DNA from: Alphaproteobacteria bacterium
GTDB taxonomy: Bacteria > Pseudomonadota > Alphaproteobacteria > JAJFFI01
DNA: 64,000 bases
Direction: 5' to 3'
NCBI GenBank assembly: GCA_030066595.1
Contig: JASJBI010000022.1
Location: 1-64,000 of the forward strand
The notes under the pieces were generated by a model that saw nothing but the letters and a program-made list of their open reading frames with translations, did no database searches and had not been told where the DNA came from. This document shows positions 17,845 to 27,825 of this stretch, piece by piece; position 1 is the stretch's first letter, and each line of letters opens with the position of its first letter. A program made the translations under genes and the position numbers.

Positions 17845-19521
17845 TCAGAGGTCGACCATCGGCAGTTTCAGACCCTGCTCTCGGGCGCAATCGATCGCCT
17901 CTTGGTAGCCCGCGTCCGCATGCCGCATGACGCCAGTCGCGGGGTCATTGGTCAAGACCCGTTCCAGCCGACGCGCCGCCTCGTCGCTGCCGTCGCAGAC
18001 GATCACCATACCGGCATGTTCCGAATAGCCGATGCCGACGCCGCCACCGTGATGAATGCTGACCCAGGTCGCCCCCGAGGCGCAGTTCAGCAGCGCGTTC
18101 AAGAGCGGCCAGTCGGCGACCGCGTCCGAGTCGTCGCGCATCGCTTCAGTCTCCCGGTTGGGGCTCGCCACCGAACCGGAGTCGAGGTGGTCGCGGCCGA
18201 TGACCACGGGTGCGGACAGCTCGCCCTTGGCTACCATTTCGTTGAAGGCCAGGCCGACCTTGGCCCGCTGTCCCAGCCCGAGCCAGCAGATCCGAGCCGG
18301 CAGGCCCTGGAAATGAATGCGCTCCCGGGCCATGTCGAGCCAGTTGTGCAAGTGGGAATCGTCCGGGATGAGCTCCTTAACCTTGGCGTCCGTGCGATAG
18401 ATGTCCTCGGGGTCCCCCGACAGCGCAGCCCAGCGGAAGGGGCCTTTGCCGCGGCAGAACATGGGCCGCACATAGGCCGGCACGAAGCCGGGGTAGTCGA
18501 AGGCGTTCTCGACGCCGGTATCCTTGGCGCGCTGGCGCAAGTTGTTGCCGTAATCGACGCAGGGAATGCCCCGTTCGTTGAACGCCAGGATCGCCCGCAC
18601 CTGAACGGCCATGGACTCCATGGCGGCCCGTTCCACCTGAGCCGGATCCGACTCCTGCAGCGCATCCCACTTTTCGAGAGACCAGCCGGCCGGGAGGTAG
18701 CCGTGCACCGGATCATGGGCCGCCGTCTGATCGGTCACCAGATCGGGACGGACGTCCCGGCGGACCAGTTCCGGATAGATCTCGGCGGCGTTGCCGATCA
18801 GTCCGACGGACAACGCCTCACGCTTTTCACACGCATCGCCGATCATGGCGAGCGCATCGTCAAGATCGGCCGTCGATCGGTCCAGATAACCGGTCTCCAG
18901 CCGGCGCTCGATGCGACTGGGTCGGCATTCCACCGCGAGGATGGAGGCGCCGGCCATCGTTCCGGCCAAGGGCTGGGCGCCGCCCATGCCGCCGAGGCCG
19001 GCGGTCAGGATCCAGCGGCCGGCCAGATCGCCTTCATAGTGGCGCCGGCCCGCCTCGACGAAGGTCTCGTAGGTGCCCTGGATGATGCCTTGGCTGGCGA
19101 TGTAGATCCACGAACCGGCCGTCATCTGGCCGTACATCATCAGCCCCTTGTGATCGAGCTCGTTGAAATGCTCGAGCGTGGCCCAGTGTCCCACCAGGTT
19201 GGAGTTGGCGATCAGCACCCGAGGCGCGTCCGGGTGGGTCTGGAACACGCCGACGGGTTTGCCCGACTGCACCAAGAGAGTTTGGTCGTCGTTGAGTTCC
19301 TTAAGGGTCGCGACGATCTTGTCATAGCAGTCCCAATTGCGTGCGGCCCGCCCGACACCGCCATACACAACGAGCTCTTCCGGTTTTTCCGCGACCTCCG
19401 GATCGAGGTTGTTCATGAGCATGCGAAGCGGCGCTTCCGTCTGCCAGCTCTTGGCGTTGAGCGCGCTCCCACGGGGCGCGCGGATGGTCCGCGTGTTGTC
19501 GATCCGGTTTGCCTCGGTCAT
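17845..19521 (-). CDS. hutU: Urocanate hydratase
   Basis: Highly characteristic: [51 protein letters not shown]. Confidence 0.95.
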   Translation of the reverse strand: MTEANRIDNTRTIRAPRGSALNAKSWQTEAPLRMLMNNLDPEVAEKPEELVVYGGVGRAARNWDCYDKIVATLKELNDDQTLLVQSGKPVGVFQTHPDAPRVLIANSNLVGHWATLEHFNELDHKGLMMYGQMTAGSWIYIASQGIIQGTYETFVEAGRRHYEGDLAGRWILTAGLGGMGGAQPLAGTMAGASILAVECRPSRIERRLETGYLDRSTADLDDALAMIGDACEKREALSVGLIGNAAEIYPELVRRDVRPDLVTDQTAAHDPVHGYLPAGWSLEKWDALQESDPAQVERAAMESMAVQVRAILAFNERGIPCVDYGNNLRQRAKDTGVENAFDYPGFVPAYVRPMFCRGKGPFRWAALSGDPEDIYRTDAKVKELIPDDSHLHNWLDMARERIHFQGLPARICWLGLGQRAKVGLAFNEMVAKGELSAPVVIGRDHLDSGSVASPNRETEAMRDDSDAVADWPLLNALLNCASGATWVSIHHGGGVGIGYSEHAGMVIVCDGSDEAARRLERVLTNDPATGVMRHADAGYQEAIDCAREQGLKLPMVDL

Positions 19522-19578
19522 CGCATCTTCTCCCACTCGCAATCTTGCGCCCGTGCTGCGGCAATCCCGGCCGCCGCC

Positions 19579-20355
19579 TCAGGCCACCAGCGTGCGCGCC
19601 GCCCCCGCCGGTTTGAACCGGCCGCCGAGCCGATACAGGTTGCCGGGATGGACCAGCTTGACCCGGGTCACGACGCGCGAGAGCGACCAAGTCCGCCGGC
19701 GCAGCACCAGACACGGCTCATAGCGGTCAATCTCCAGGAGCTTGTACTCGGCCCCTTCGGGCCGTCGCGCTTCGATCACATGCTCCACTTCCGTGGCCGT
19801 GACATGGTCGGTCAGGTACTGGCTCGGCGTGATCCGGGTGAAGTCCTGATCCAGGAATTTTGGGGCCACGCCGGGGTTCACATAGCGGTCCTCCAGCTGG
19901 ATCGGGCGTCCGTTCTCCCGGTGCACGACGACTACGTGGAAGACCAGAGCCTCTGGGGCCAACTGCATCATCCGCGCCGCCTCGTCGTTCGCGGCTTCAC
20001 GGTCGGCGGAAATGACCGTCGCGCTGTGGCTGCCGCCGCGCTCGGCAATCTCGCGGGCAATGCTGCGGATCTCGAGCAGCGCCGATGGCTCGCGCCGGGC
20101 CGCGACGAATGTGCCCACGCCCTGGACCCGGTCGAGCCTACCCTCGGCGCTGAGTTCGCGCACCGCACGGTGGGCGGTCATGCGAGACACGCCGAGCGAT
20201 GCCACGATGTCGTTTTCGGATGGAATTCGGCAGCCCGGGGGCCAATCGCCCGACTCGATGCGGGCGGTGATGAAATCCTTGACCTGCTGGTACAGCGGCA
20301 CGGCCGTCGAGCCGGTCGCCAGCTGCCCTCCCTCCAGCGATTCTGTCACGGCCAA
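19579..20355 (-). CDS. hutC: GntR-family histidine utilisation repressor
   Basis: GntR wHTH PLYQQVKDFITARIESGDWPPGCRIPSENDIVASLGVSRMTAHRAVRELSAEG plus UTRA domain; located in hut operon. Confidence 0.92.
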   Translation of the reverse strand: MAVTESLEGGQLATGSTAVPLYQQVKDFITARIESGDWPPGCRIPSENDIVASLGVSRMTAHRAVRELSAEGRLDRVQGVGTFVAARREPSALLEIRSIAREIAERGGSHSATVISADREAANDEAARMMQLAPEALVFHVVVVHRENGRPIQLEDRYVNPGVAPKFLDQDFTRITPSQYLTDHVTATEVEHVIEARRPEGAEYKLLEIDRYEPCLVLRRRTWSLSRVVTRVKLVHPGNLYRLGGRFKPAGAARTLVA

Positions 20356-20373
20356 ATCGCCCCTTTTTTGGCA

Positions 20374-20396
20374 CTAGTTGTCTATACATGTATATA
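20374..20396. promoter_or_regulatory. Candidate HutC operator
   Basis: TTGTCTATACATG at 20378-20390 resembles the TTGTNTANACAA-type HutC operator core; perfect palindrome TATACATGTATA at 20383-20394; between hutF and hutC. Confidence 0.65.
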
Positions 20397-20432
20397 TCAC
20401 ATGATCGCGCGAAACGTCAACTCCGAGATCGG

Positions 20433-21809
20433 TTATGCGGAGGCGAGACGCGAGACCGTTGATCGGAAGCGCGAGGCAATCTCCTCTTCACGGTCGTGGC
20501 GTCCGTCACGCACCACCCAGCGCCCCCCCACCATGACGTCCCGGATCGGATTCACGTTGCCGGAGAAGACAAGGGCGTCAAGCAGGGTGTCCTTACTGTG
20601 TCCGGCCGCGATTGGATGCTCGCGATCGAGAACGATGAGATCCGCACGGTTGCCGGGAGCAAGCGACCCAATGCGACGGGCGAGCGCCTGCGCGCCGCCG
20701 GCGAGGCCGCCGGTGAACAGCGCCGTCCCGGTCGACGCGGCCGGTGCGCCGGCGGCGATATTGCGGGCGTGGGACAAGAGCCGCTGGCCATACTCCAGCC
20801 ATCGCAGCTCCTCCACCGGGCTCACCGATATGTGGCTGTCGGAGCCGATTCCAAAACGGCCACCAGCCGCAAGGTAGGCGGGCAGGGGGAACAGGCCATC
20901 CCCCAGATTGGCCTCGGTGCTCGGGCACAGGCCCGCGACGGCATCGCTCTTGGCGAGCGCAGACGTCTCGGACGGGGTCATGTGCGTCGCGTGCACCAGG
21001 CACCAGCGCTCGGATATCGGCGCGTTGGCCAGCAGCCATTCGACCGGCCGGGCCCCGGACCAGGCGAGACAGTCTTCCACCTCCTTGACCTGCTCCGCAA
21101 CGTGCATGTGCACGGGAGCCTCCGCGTCCAAGCGGTCGAGGCCCGCGAGGCAGGCGGCGAGGTCGTCGGGCGGCACGGCGCGCAGGCTGTGCGGAGCGGC
21201 GCCAACGGCCAGGTTCGGATCGCGTGCCGCCTCGCCGATCAGGGTTGCGGCCAGGTCGAGGAACCCGTCGACCGGCAGCACGAACCGATTCTGCCGCGGC
21301 TCGGTCGGCGCGCCGTTGAATCCGCCGGCCCGATAGAGAACGGGGAGCAGGGTGAGACCGATGCCAGCGTCCTGCGCCGCTCCAATAACCGCGCGGCACA
21401 TCTGTGCCGGATCGGCATAGGGGCGGCCCGCCGGGTCCCGATGCAGATAGTGGAACTCGCCCACGGCCGTATAACCGGCCTTGAGCATCTCCACATAGAG
21501 CTGCGCGGCGACGGCTAAGAGACCCTCCGGGGAGATCGAGACAGCCAGGCGATACATGGTCTCGCGCCAGGTCCAGAAGCTGTCACCGTCGGGCCCCGCC
21601 CGCTCGGCGAGGCCCGCCATGGCCCGCTGGAAGGCGTGCGAATGGAGGTTCGGCATGCCCGGCAGCACGGCGCCCGCAAGGCGTTCGGCGCCGGACGGGT
21701 CGGCCTCCGCCGATACGGCCTCGATGTCCCCCGTTTCGTTGATTGCAATGCGCACGTCCTTCGCCCAGCCGTTTGGCAGCAGGGCGATGTCTGCGAAGAG
21801 ATCGGGCAT
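20433..21809 (-). CDS. hutF: Formimidoylglutamate deiminase
   Basis: Amidohydrolase: AGAVLPGMPNLHSHAFQRAMAGL, GEFHYLHRDPAG, RWCLVHATHM, IGSDSHISVSPVEELRWLEYGQRL. Confidence 0.92.
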   Translation of the reverse strand: MPDLFADIALLPNGWAKDVRIAINETGDIEAVSAEADPSGAERLAGAVLPGMPNLHSHAFQRAMAGLAERAGPDGDSFWTWRETMYRLAVSISPEGLLAVAAQLYVEMLKAGYTAVGEFHYLHRDPAGRPYADPAQMCRAVIGAAQDAGIGLTLLPVLYRAGGFNGAPTEPRQNRFVLPVDGFLDLAATLIGEAARDPNLAVGAAPHSLRAVPPDDLAACLAGLDRLDAEAPVHMHVAEQVKEVEDCLAWSGARPVEWLLANAPISERWCLVHATHMTPSETSALAKSDAVAGLCPSTEANLGDGLFPLPAYLAAGGRFGIGSDSHISVSPVEELRWLEYGQRLLSHARNIAAGAPAASTGTALFTGGLAGGAQALARRIGSLAPGNRADLIVLDREHPIAAGHSKDTLLDALVFSGNVNPIRDVMVGGRWVVRDGRHDREEEIASRFRSTVSRLASA

Positions 21810-21924
21810 GATGTTCTGGCGGCGGCCGTGACAAAAGCGCGGGACAACCTACCCCGGTTCGCTAAAGTGTAGGCGGGAAGGTGGCGGGCGGCAAAGCCCC
21901 TAAGACGGAGAGGCGGACCGGCGC

Positions 21925-23175
21925 ATGGCCGATTGGGACGCGCTTTGGATCAACGGCGAGCTCGCCACGATGGCCGTGGGCACGGACGCCTATGGCACAA
22001 TCTCGGACGGCGCCATCGCGGTCTCCGGTGATCGGATTGCCTGGGTCGGTACCAAGGAAGACCTGCCCGGGCAGCCCGACTCGCTGGCCGCCGAGGTGCA
22101 TGACGCCGGCGGGCGCTGGATTACACCCGGCTTGATTGACTGTCATACCCATCTGGTATTCGGCGGCGATCGCGCGCGCGAGTTCGAGATGCGCCTCGAG
22201 GGCAAGAGCTACGAGGAGATCGCGCGTGCCGGCGGCGGCATCCGGTCGACCGTGGCGGCGACCCGGGCGGCCGATGAGGGCACGCTCGTCGAGCAGGCGG
22301 AACATCGCCTCGCAAACTTCCTTGCTGAAGGCGTGACCACAATCGAGATCAAGTCCGGCTACGGCCTCGACCTCGATAGCGAGGTTAAGATGTTGCGCGC
22401 GGCGCGACGGCTGGCGGCCGACCACCCGGTCACGGTGGCCACCACCTTTCTCGGTGCCCATGCGGTGCCGCCGGAATTCGAAGGGCGCCAGGCTGACTAT
22501 GTGGACCTGGTGTGCGAGCAGATGCTGCCGGCGGTGGCCAAGAGCGGGCTCGCCGACACGGTCGATGCCTTCTGCGAGACGATTGCCTTCACCCCTGAGG
22601 AGACGGCCAGGGTCTTCGAAACGGCCCGACGGCTCGGCCTGCCGGTGAAGCTTCATGCGGACCAGCTTTCGGACCTCGGCGGCGCGGCGCTGGCGGCGGG
22701 GTTCGAGGCGCTCTCGGCCGATCATCTGGAGTACACCTCGGCAGAAGGCGTCGAGGCCATGGCGGCTAGCGGCACCGTCGCGGTGCTGCTGCCGGGGGCC
22801 TATTTCGTGCTCGGCGAGACCCAGCGGCCGCCAATCGACGCATTTCGCGCGAACGGCGTGCCGATGGCGCTGGCAAGCGACTGCAATCCCGGATCCTCCC
22901 CGGCGACCTCGCTGCTGCTCATGCTCAACATGGCCTGCACCCTGTTCGGGCTCAGCCCGGCCGAGGCGCTTGCCGGGGTGACGCGGAACGCGGCCCGGGC
23001 GCTGGGACTTGGCGACGAGCTCGGCACCCTCGGGGTTGGCCGGCGGGCCGATTTTGTCTTGTGGGACATCGGCCACCCGGCGGAGCTCGCCTATTGGCTC
23101 GGCGCCAACCTCTGCGCGGGCGTCGTATGGCAGGGCCGGCCGCGCGCTGGGGACGCGCCCCTGCGTGCGTCCTGA
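21925..23175 (+). CDS. hutI: Imidazolonepropionase
   Basis: [74 protein letters not shown]. Confidence 0.95.
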   Translation: MADWDALWINGELATMAVGTDAYGTISDGAIAVSGDRIAWVGTKEDLPGQPDSLAAEVHDAGGRWITPGLIDCHTHLVFGGDRAREFEMRLEGKSYEEIARAGGGIRSTVAATRAADEGTLVEQAEHRLANFLAEGVTTIEIKSGYGLDLDSEVKMLRAARRLAADHPVTVATTFLGAHAVPPEFEGRQADYVDLVCEQMLPAVAKSGLADTVDAFCETIAFTPEETARVFETARRLGLPVKLHADQLSDLGGAALAAGFEALSADHLEYTSAEGVEAMAASGTVAVLLPGAYFVLGETQRPPIDAFRANGVPMALASDCNPGSSPATSLLLMLNMACTLFGLSPAEALAGVTRNAARALGLGDELGTLGVGRRADFVLWDIGHPAELAYWLGANLCAGVVWQGRPRAGDAPLRAS

Positions 23176-23185
23176 GACGGGCAGG

Positions 23186-23989
23186 ATGGAGCCCTTCCGC
23201 TTTACGCCGGGCGACACGCCGCTGCTGATCAGCATGCCGCATCCCGGGACCCGTCTGCCGCCTGAGATCGCGGATCGGTTGACGCCGGCCGCCCGCGCCG
23301 TGCCCGACACCGACTGGCACGTGGAACGGCTTTATGATTTCGCCCTCGAACTCGGCGCGAGCGTGCTGGCGGCGACACATTCGAGGTATCTCGTCGATCT
23401 GAACCGGGATCCGGCCGGTACGGCACTGTATCCCGGTGCGGAGAACACGGCGGTTTGCCCGACCACCACCTTCGATCGCGCGCCAATCTACCGCGAGGGG
23501 ACCACGCCGACAGAGGAAGAGAACGCAGACAGGGTCGGACAATACTGGCGCCCCTACCACAACCGCTTGCGCGCGACGCTCGTGGAACTGCGCAACCGTT
23601 TCGGAGTGGCCGTCCTGTTCGATGCCCACTCGATCCGGTCGGTCGTGCCGCGCTTTTTCGAGGGAACATTGCCGGACTTCAACCTGGGTACCGCGTCCGG
23701 CACGAGCTGTGATCAGGATCTATCGGACCGGATCTTTGCCGTTCTGCAGGGCGCTTCGGGCTACAGCAGCGTGCGGGACGGCCGTTTTACGGGCGGCTAC
23801 ATCACGCGCCACTATGGCGCGCCGGGCGAGGGGATCCACGCGGTGCAACTCGAGCTTTCGCAACGGACCTACATGGACGAGGGGCCGCCATTCACCTACC
23901 GGCTGGAGCTGGCGGACCGAGTGCGCCCGGTCTTGCGCGATTTCGTCACAGAGATCTTGCGCTGGTCCGCGGAAACCGCGCGCGGCTAG
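23186..23989 (+). CDS. hutG: N-formylglutamate deformylase
   Basis: PLLISMPHPGTRLPPEIADRLTPAARAVPDTDWHVERLYDFA; VAVLFDAHSIRS; start ATG 23186. Confidence 0.92.
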   Translation: MEPFRFTPGDTPLLISMPHPGTRLPPEIADRLTPAARAVPDTDWHVERLYDFALELGASVLAATHSRYLVDLNRDPAGTALYPGAENTAVCPTTTFDRAPIYREGTTPTEEENADRVGQYWRPYHNRLRATLVELRNRFGVAVLFDAHSIRSVVPRFFEGTLPDFNLGTASGTSCDQDLSDRIFAVLQGASGYSSVRDGRFTGGYITRHYGAPGEGIHAVQLELSQRTYMDEGPPFTYRLELADRVRPVLRDFVTEILRWSAETARG

Positions 23990-24026
23990 CTGCGGCGGGA
24001 GTGGCGGGAATGGGAAGGGGCCGTTC

Positions 24027-25691
24027 CTACCACTGGATCGCCTCGACTCCCTCGAAGGTCAACTCGCTGCCGTCGCTGAGAGTGATGGTGCCGGCGGAGT
24101 CGTCCGACAGCATGGCGCTGTCGCCATCCTGGCTCTCGATGCCGCCCCTGTTGAAGTCGATCGTCCAGCCGCCTTGGAATTGACCGTCGCCGCCCTGGAC
24201 CTCCACTGAATCGGTCCAGCCATTGCCGCCAATGAACCGGTCGTCCCCGTCTCCTCGGGTAAACACGAAGAGGTCGTTGCCGGCGTCGCCGTAGGCCAGG
24301 TCCTGTCCCGCGCCACCCATCATGATGTCGTCGCCGCTGTCGCCCTCGAGGCGGTCGTCACCGGCGCCGCCGATCAGGGTGTCGTCGCCGGACCCGCCCT
24401 GGAGGCGGTCGTCATCCCGGCCGCCCGCGAGCAGGTCGTCGCCCCGGTGGCCGTAGAGCCGGTCCTCGCCGCGGCCGCCGCGGAGCGTGTCGTCGCTCAG
24501 GTCCGAACCCTCGATGCGGTCGTCTCCGCGGCCGCCGTAGACATAATCGACGTTGTCGAGCCGGGTGTTGCGGAAGTCCAGATGGTTGTCGTCGTTGTCG
24601 CCGCGGATGCCGCGGCCGGCCGCGTCGAAGACCTCGATGCCGGCGTTGTCGCGGAAGCCGTGCAGGGTGACGTCGCCGTTGCCGACATTGACGATGCTGT
24701 CGCTGCCCGCGCCGCCGGTGAAGCGGTCGTACTGGCCCTCGCGGCCGCGGATCTCGAACAGGTCGTTGCCCGCGCCGCCGTCGAGCTCGTCCCGGCCCGC
24801 GCCGCCGATCAGGGTGTCGTCGCCGGCCCCGCCCTGGAGGCGGTCGTCATCCCGGCCGCCCGCGAGCAGATCGTCGCCCCGATGGCCGTAGAGCCGGTCC
24901 TCGCCGCGGCCGCCAATCAGATGATCATGACCGTCGTCGCCCTCGAGACGATCATCGCCGGAGCCGCCAAACAAGCTATCGTCGCCGTCCGCGCCCAGAA
25001 GTCGATCGTTCCCGGAGCGCCCGTAGATCCGGTCGTCCTCACGCCCGCCTGTCAGTATGTCATCGCCCGAACCGCCGCGAAGGGTGTTGCCGCCGGTGTT
25101 CTGCCCATCATCCCCACCCGCATCGCCTCCGGTATTCCCGCCATCGGTCTCATCGCCGATGGCGGCAGATGTCACACCATCGGCCGGTTGGGCCAGCCCA
25201 AGGAGTTCGACGATGTCCGGTTCCACGAAGAGCGGTCCGATTGACCCCGGATCCGCGTAACCGGGTTGCGCGATCAGGAGCTGTGAGACATCCGTCGTGA
25301 TCCCATCGATGCCACCCTCGGAAACGATCGGCGCCGGAGCCACGCCAATCGGATCCGGGATCTCTGAGCTCGTTCCCAGCAGGCTGGGACTATCGCCGGG
25401 ATCCTGCGCGTCTTCGCCGACTTCCTGGTGTGGCCCGCGTCGATCACGGTCACCATCCTCATCCAGGACCGTGGCAGTCCCGAACGGGATGTCGAACGCA
25501 TTGCCGATGTGCAGGCCGAAGTGGAGGTTCGGAAGCGATTCATCGGAGACCGGTGTGGCGTCAGACGCCTCGGATCCACCGCCTATCGGGTCTTCGAGAT
25601 CACTGGGACCATCGCTCTGGCGCACCAAGAGCTGGTCAATCTCGGTGACATCCGTTTCGGCCTCCGTCGCTTGGCGCCTGTCGTCAGCCAT
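24027..25691 (-). CDS. RTX (haemolysin-type Ca-binding repeat) protein, putative type I secretion substrate
   Basis: Many GGxGxDxLx nonapeptides (GGSGDDILTGGREDDRIYGRSGNDRLLGADGDDSLFGG); C-terminal tail ITLSDGSELTFEGVEAIQW. Confidence 0.92.
   Translation of the reverse strand: MADDRRQATEAETDVTEIDQLLVRQSDGPSDLEDPIGGGSEASDATPVSDESLPNLHFGLHIGNAFDIPFGTATVLDEDGDRDRRGPHQEVGEDAQDPGDSPSLLGTSSEIPDPIGVAPAPIVSEGGIDGITTDVSQLLIAQPGYADPGSIGPLFVEPDIVELLGLAQPADGVTSAAIGDETDGGNTGGDAGGDDGQNTGGNTLRGGSGDDILTGGREDDRIYGRSGNDRLLGADGDDSLFGGSGDDRLEGDDGHDHLIGGRGEDRLYGHRGDDLLAGGRDDDRLQGGAGDDTLIGGAGRDELDGGAGNDLFEIRGREGQYDRFTGGAGSDSIVNVGNGDVTLHGFRDNAGIEVFDAAGRGIRGDNDDNHLDFRNTRLDNVDYVYGGRGDDRIEGSDLSDDTLRGGRGEDRLYGHRGDDLLAGGRDDDRLQGGSGDDTLIGGAGDDRLEGDSGDDIMMGGAGQDLAYGDAGNDLFVFTRGDGDDRFIGGNGWTDSVEVQGGDGQFQGGWTIDFNRGGIESQDGDSAMLSDDSAGTITLSDGSELTFEGVEAIQW
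24364..24479 (-). repeat. 116-bp internal duplication in RTX gene, copy A
   Basis: Matches 24799-24914 with 3 mismatches by eye (offset 435 bp = 145 codons). Confidence 0.9.
24799..24914 (-). repeat. 116-bp internal duplication in RTX gene, copy B
   Basis: See copy A; encodes GEDRLYGHRGDDLLAGGRDDDRLQGGAGDDTLIGGAG. Confidence 0.9.
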
Positions 25692-25740
25692 CTTGCAGCC
25701 TCCCCTGGCGGCAGATTGTTTGGACCCCCCGACACGTCTG

Positions 25741-25860
25741 GAGATCTATATGAATTATATGTAAAGATCGTTAATTTCTTGTAAATAGTCATGTTAAATA
25801 CAAATTTAATTTACATCATGCTTAATATTACAGAGCTTTTTTCATAACTTTTCCTAAAAT
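25741..25860. promoter_or_regulatory. AT-rich divergent intergenic region (about 22% GC over 120 bp)
   Basis: 26 G/C in 120 bp by count; inverted TGTAAAT (25780-25786) / ATTTACA (25809-25815). Confidence 0.8.
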
Positions 25861-26076
25861 TCTTTTCAATTCCCTCAATGAATAATGGCACCCATCGCTA
25901 TAGACCCTGCATAGGTACTGGACCCGTAGGTAGAAACGAGGGCGGACCCGCCACTATCCTTAAGGGATGGGTAACTCGGCTCTCCTATAAACCGAAGCCA
26001 CGGAATAGTGGTCAGAAATCCCAATCAACCCGGCGTCAACGGGTGAACTGAAACGACGGCGGAGGCCCTTTCTACG

Positions 26077-27825
26077 ATGACTTCGGCGGCGACGACGGTC
26101 CCCGCGGACCCAGCCCGGTCGGGCTCTTCAAGGCTGGGCTTGGCTTCGATGTTCGGCTTCTTGGGACGCGATCACCTGGACGTCGTCGCGGCCAGCTTCA
26201 CCATCAATGTTCTCACCCTGGCGCTCCCGATCGTCATTCTTCAGACCTATGACCGCATCATACCGAACGATTCGCGGCACACGCTCCTGCTGTTGGTGGT
26301 CGGCATCGTCCTGGTCGTCGTTCTGGACGCAATTCTCCGCATTGCTCGTGCCTATGTCGTTGGCTGGGCGGGAGCCCGCTACCAGCATCGGGCGAGCCTT
26401 GAAGCCGTCGAACGGATTCTGTTCTGCAACCTGGTTGCTTACGAACGGGACGAGCCTGGCGTGCACTTGGAGCGGCTGCAGGCGCTCGACGCTCTGAGGG
26501 ACTTCTACACTGGGCAAGCCGCTCTCATCGTCGTCGACCTTCCCTTTGTCGTTCTGTTCCTTGGCCTGATCGCCTACGTGGCCGGGACCCTCGTGTTCGT
26601 GCCCTTGGCGCTGCTTGCCGTTTTTGCGCTCGCCGCAGCCATTGTCGGTCGTCGTCTCCATGCCGCCCTCAAGACGCGGCGTGCGCTCGACGACCGCCGC
26701 TACAACTTCATCATCGAGGTGCTCGCGGGGATACACACGGTCAAGGGGCTCGGCATGGAAGAGCTCATGATGCGGCGCTACGAGCGGCTGCAGGAGGGCT
26801 GTGCGCCGACCGGAGAAGCCGTCAATCTGCGAAGCGGCACCGGGCAAACCCTCGGAGCCCTGTTCGGCTACCTCACCATGGCCACGGTCGCCGGAACCGG
26901 CAGCCTGTTCGTAATCGACGGTGACCTCACGATGGGCGGGCTTGCCGCCTGCACGCTCCTTGCCGGGCGCAGCCTCCAGCCTCTCATGCGCGCCATGGGC
27001 ATTTGGGCGCAGTTCCAGAACATTCGCGTGGCAAAGGCACAGTTCAGCAAGATCCGGGACCTGCCGACCGAGGTCGTGGAGCCGCTCCCTCCGTTGCCCG
27101 CCGTCACCGGTTCGATCGAGATGAAAGGCGTCTGGGCGCGGTTCGAGGACGACGGTCCCTGGCTGTTCGAAGACCTAAACCTCGATGTCTCCGCCGGAGA
27201 GATGGTTGGGATCTGCGGCGGCAACGGCAGCGGGAAGTCGTCTTTGCTCTGGCTGATCATCGGCCTGCTGCGGCCGCAGCGGGGCCAAATCCTGATCGAT
27301 GGGCGGGATCTGTCCAGGTTCGACCCCCAGAGCATTCGGGCACAGGTCGCCTATGTGCCCCAGCGTGCCGAACTGCTGAAGGGCACGATCCTCGAGAACC
27401 TGACGGGCTTTCGTGTGGCGGAGCAGTCTGCTTCTGCGGTTAGGCTCGCCGAAGCGCTCGGCCTGGACGTGATCACGGCGCGCATGCCGGAAGGCTATCA
27501 AACCGAGATCGGCGGCAGTGCCATGGATACGGTTCCTGGCGGCATTATGCAGCGAATCGCGATTGGCCGGGCGTTGGTGGGCGACCCGCCGGTAATCCTG
27601 TTTGACGACGCGATCTCGTTTCTCGACGCTGACGGCGACATGCAGGTTCGCGAATTGCTGGCTGGCCTCAAGGGCAAGCGCACGGTTCTGCTCGTCTGCC
27701 AGCGACCTTCCCTGCTGACCCTCTGCGACCGGATCTATGACCTCGGCGACGGCTGCCTGCGAGAGCGTCCCCGCATGGCGGCGCCGACAGACAATCAGGT
27801 CGTCACAAAGCACTTCCCGCTATGA
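26077..27825 (+). CDS. Type I secretion ABC transporter (TM + NBD), degenerate NBD
   Basis: Walker A GGNGSGKSS; signature region VPGGIMQR; Walker B VILFDDAIS; H-loop region VLLVCQRPS. Confidence 0.88.
   Translation: MTSAATTVPADPARSGSSRLGLASMFGFLGRDHLDVVAASFTINVLTLALPIVILQTYDRIIPNDSRHTLLLLVVGIVLVVVLDAILRIARAYVVGWAGARYQHRASLEAVERILFCNLVAYERDEPGVHLERLQALDALRDFYTGQAALIVVDLPFVVLFLGLIAYVAGTLVFVPLALLAVFALAAAIVGRRLHAALKTRRALDDRRYNFIIEVLAGIHTVKGLGMEELMMRRYERLQEGCAPTGEAVNLRSGTGQTLGALFGYLTMATVAGTGSLFVIDGDLTMGGLAACTLLAGRSLQPLMRAMGIWAQFQNIRVAKAQFSKIRDLPTEVVEPLPPLPAVTGSIEMKGVWARFEDDGPWLFEDLNLDVSAGEMVGICGGNGSGKSSLLWLIIGLLRPQRGQILIDGRDLSRFDPQSIRAQVAYVPQRAELLKGTILENLTGFRVAEQSASAVRLAEALGLDVITARMPEGYQTEIGGSAMDTVPGGIMQRIAIGRALVGDPPVILFDDAISFLDADGDMQVRELLAGLKGKRTVLLVCQRPSLLTLCDRIYDLGDGCLRERPRMAAPTDNQVVTKHFPL

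Noticed and set aside
17818-20877. 1019-aa plus-strand ORF
   Set aside because: Antisense shadow of hutU/hutC/hutF; long open antisense frames are expected at high GC3. The opposite strand has clear conserved families.
20433-23989. Separate amidohydrolase island unrelated to hut
   Set aside because: Motifs identify hutF, hutI and hutG; together with hutU/H they complete one pathway.
24447-25244. Plus-strand ORF rich in VVA/AAA repeats
   Set aside because: Mirror of the RTX nonapeptide repeats on the minus strand, not an independent gene.
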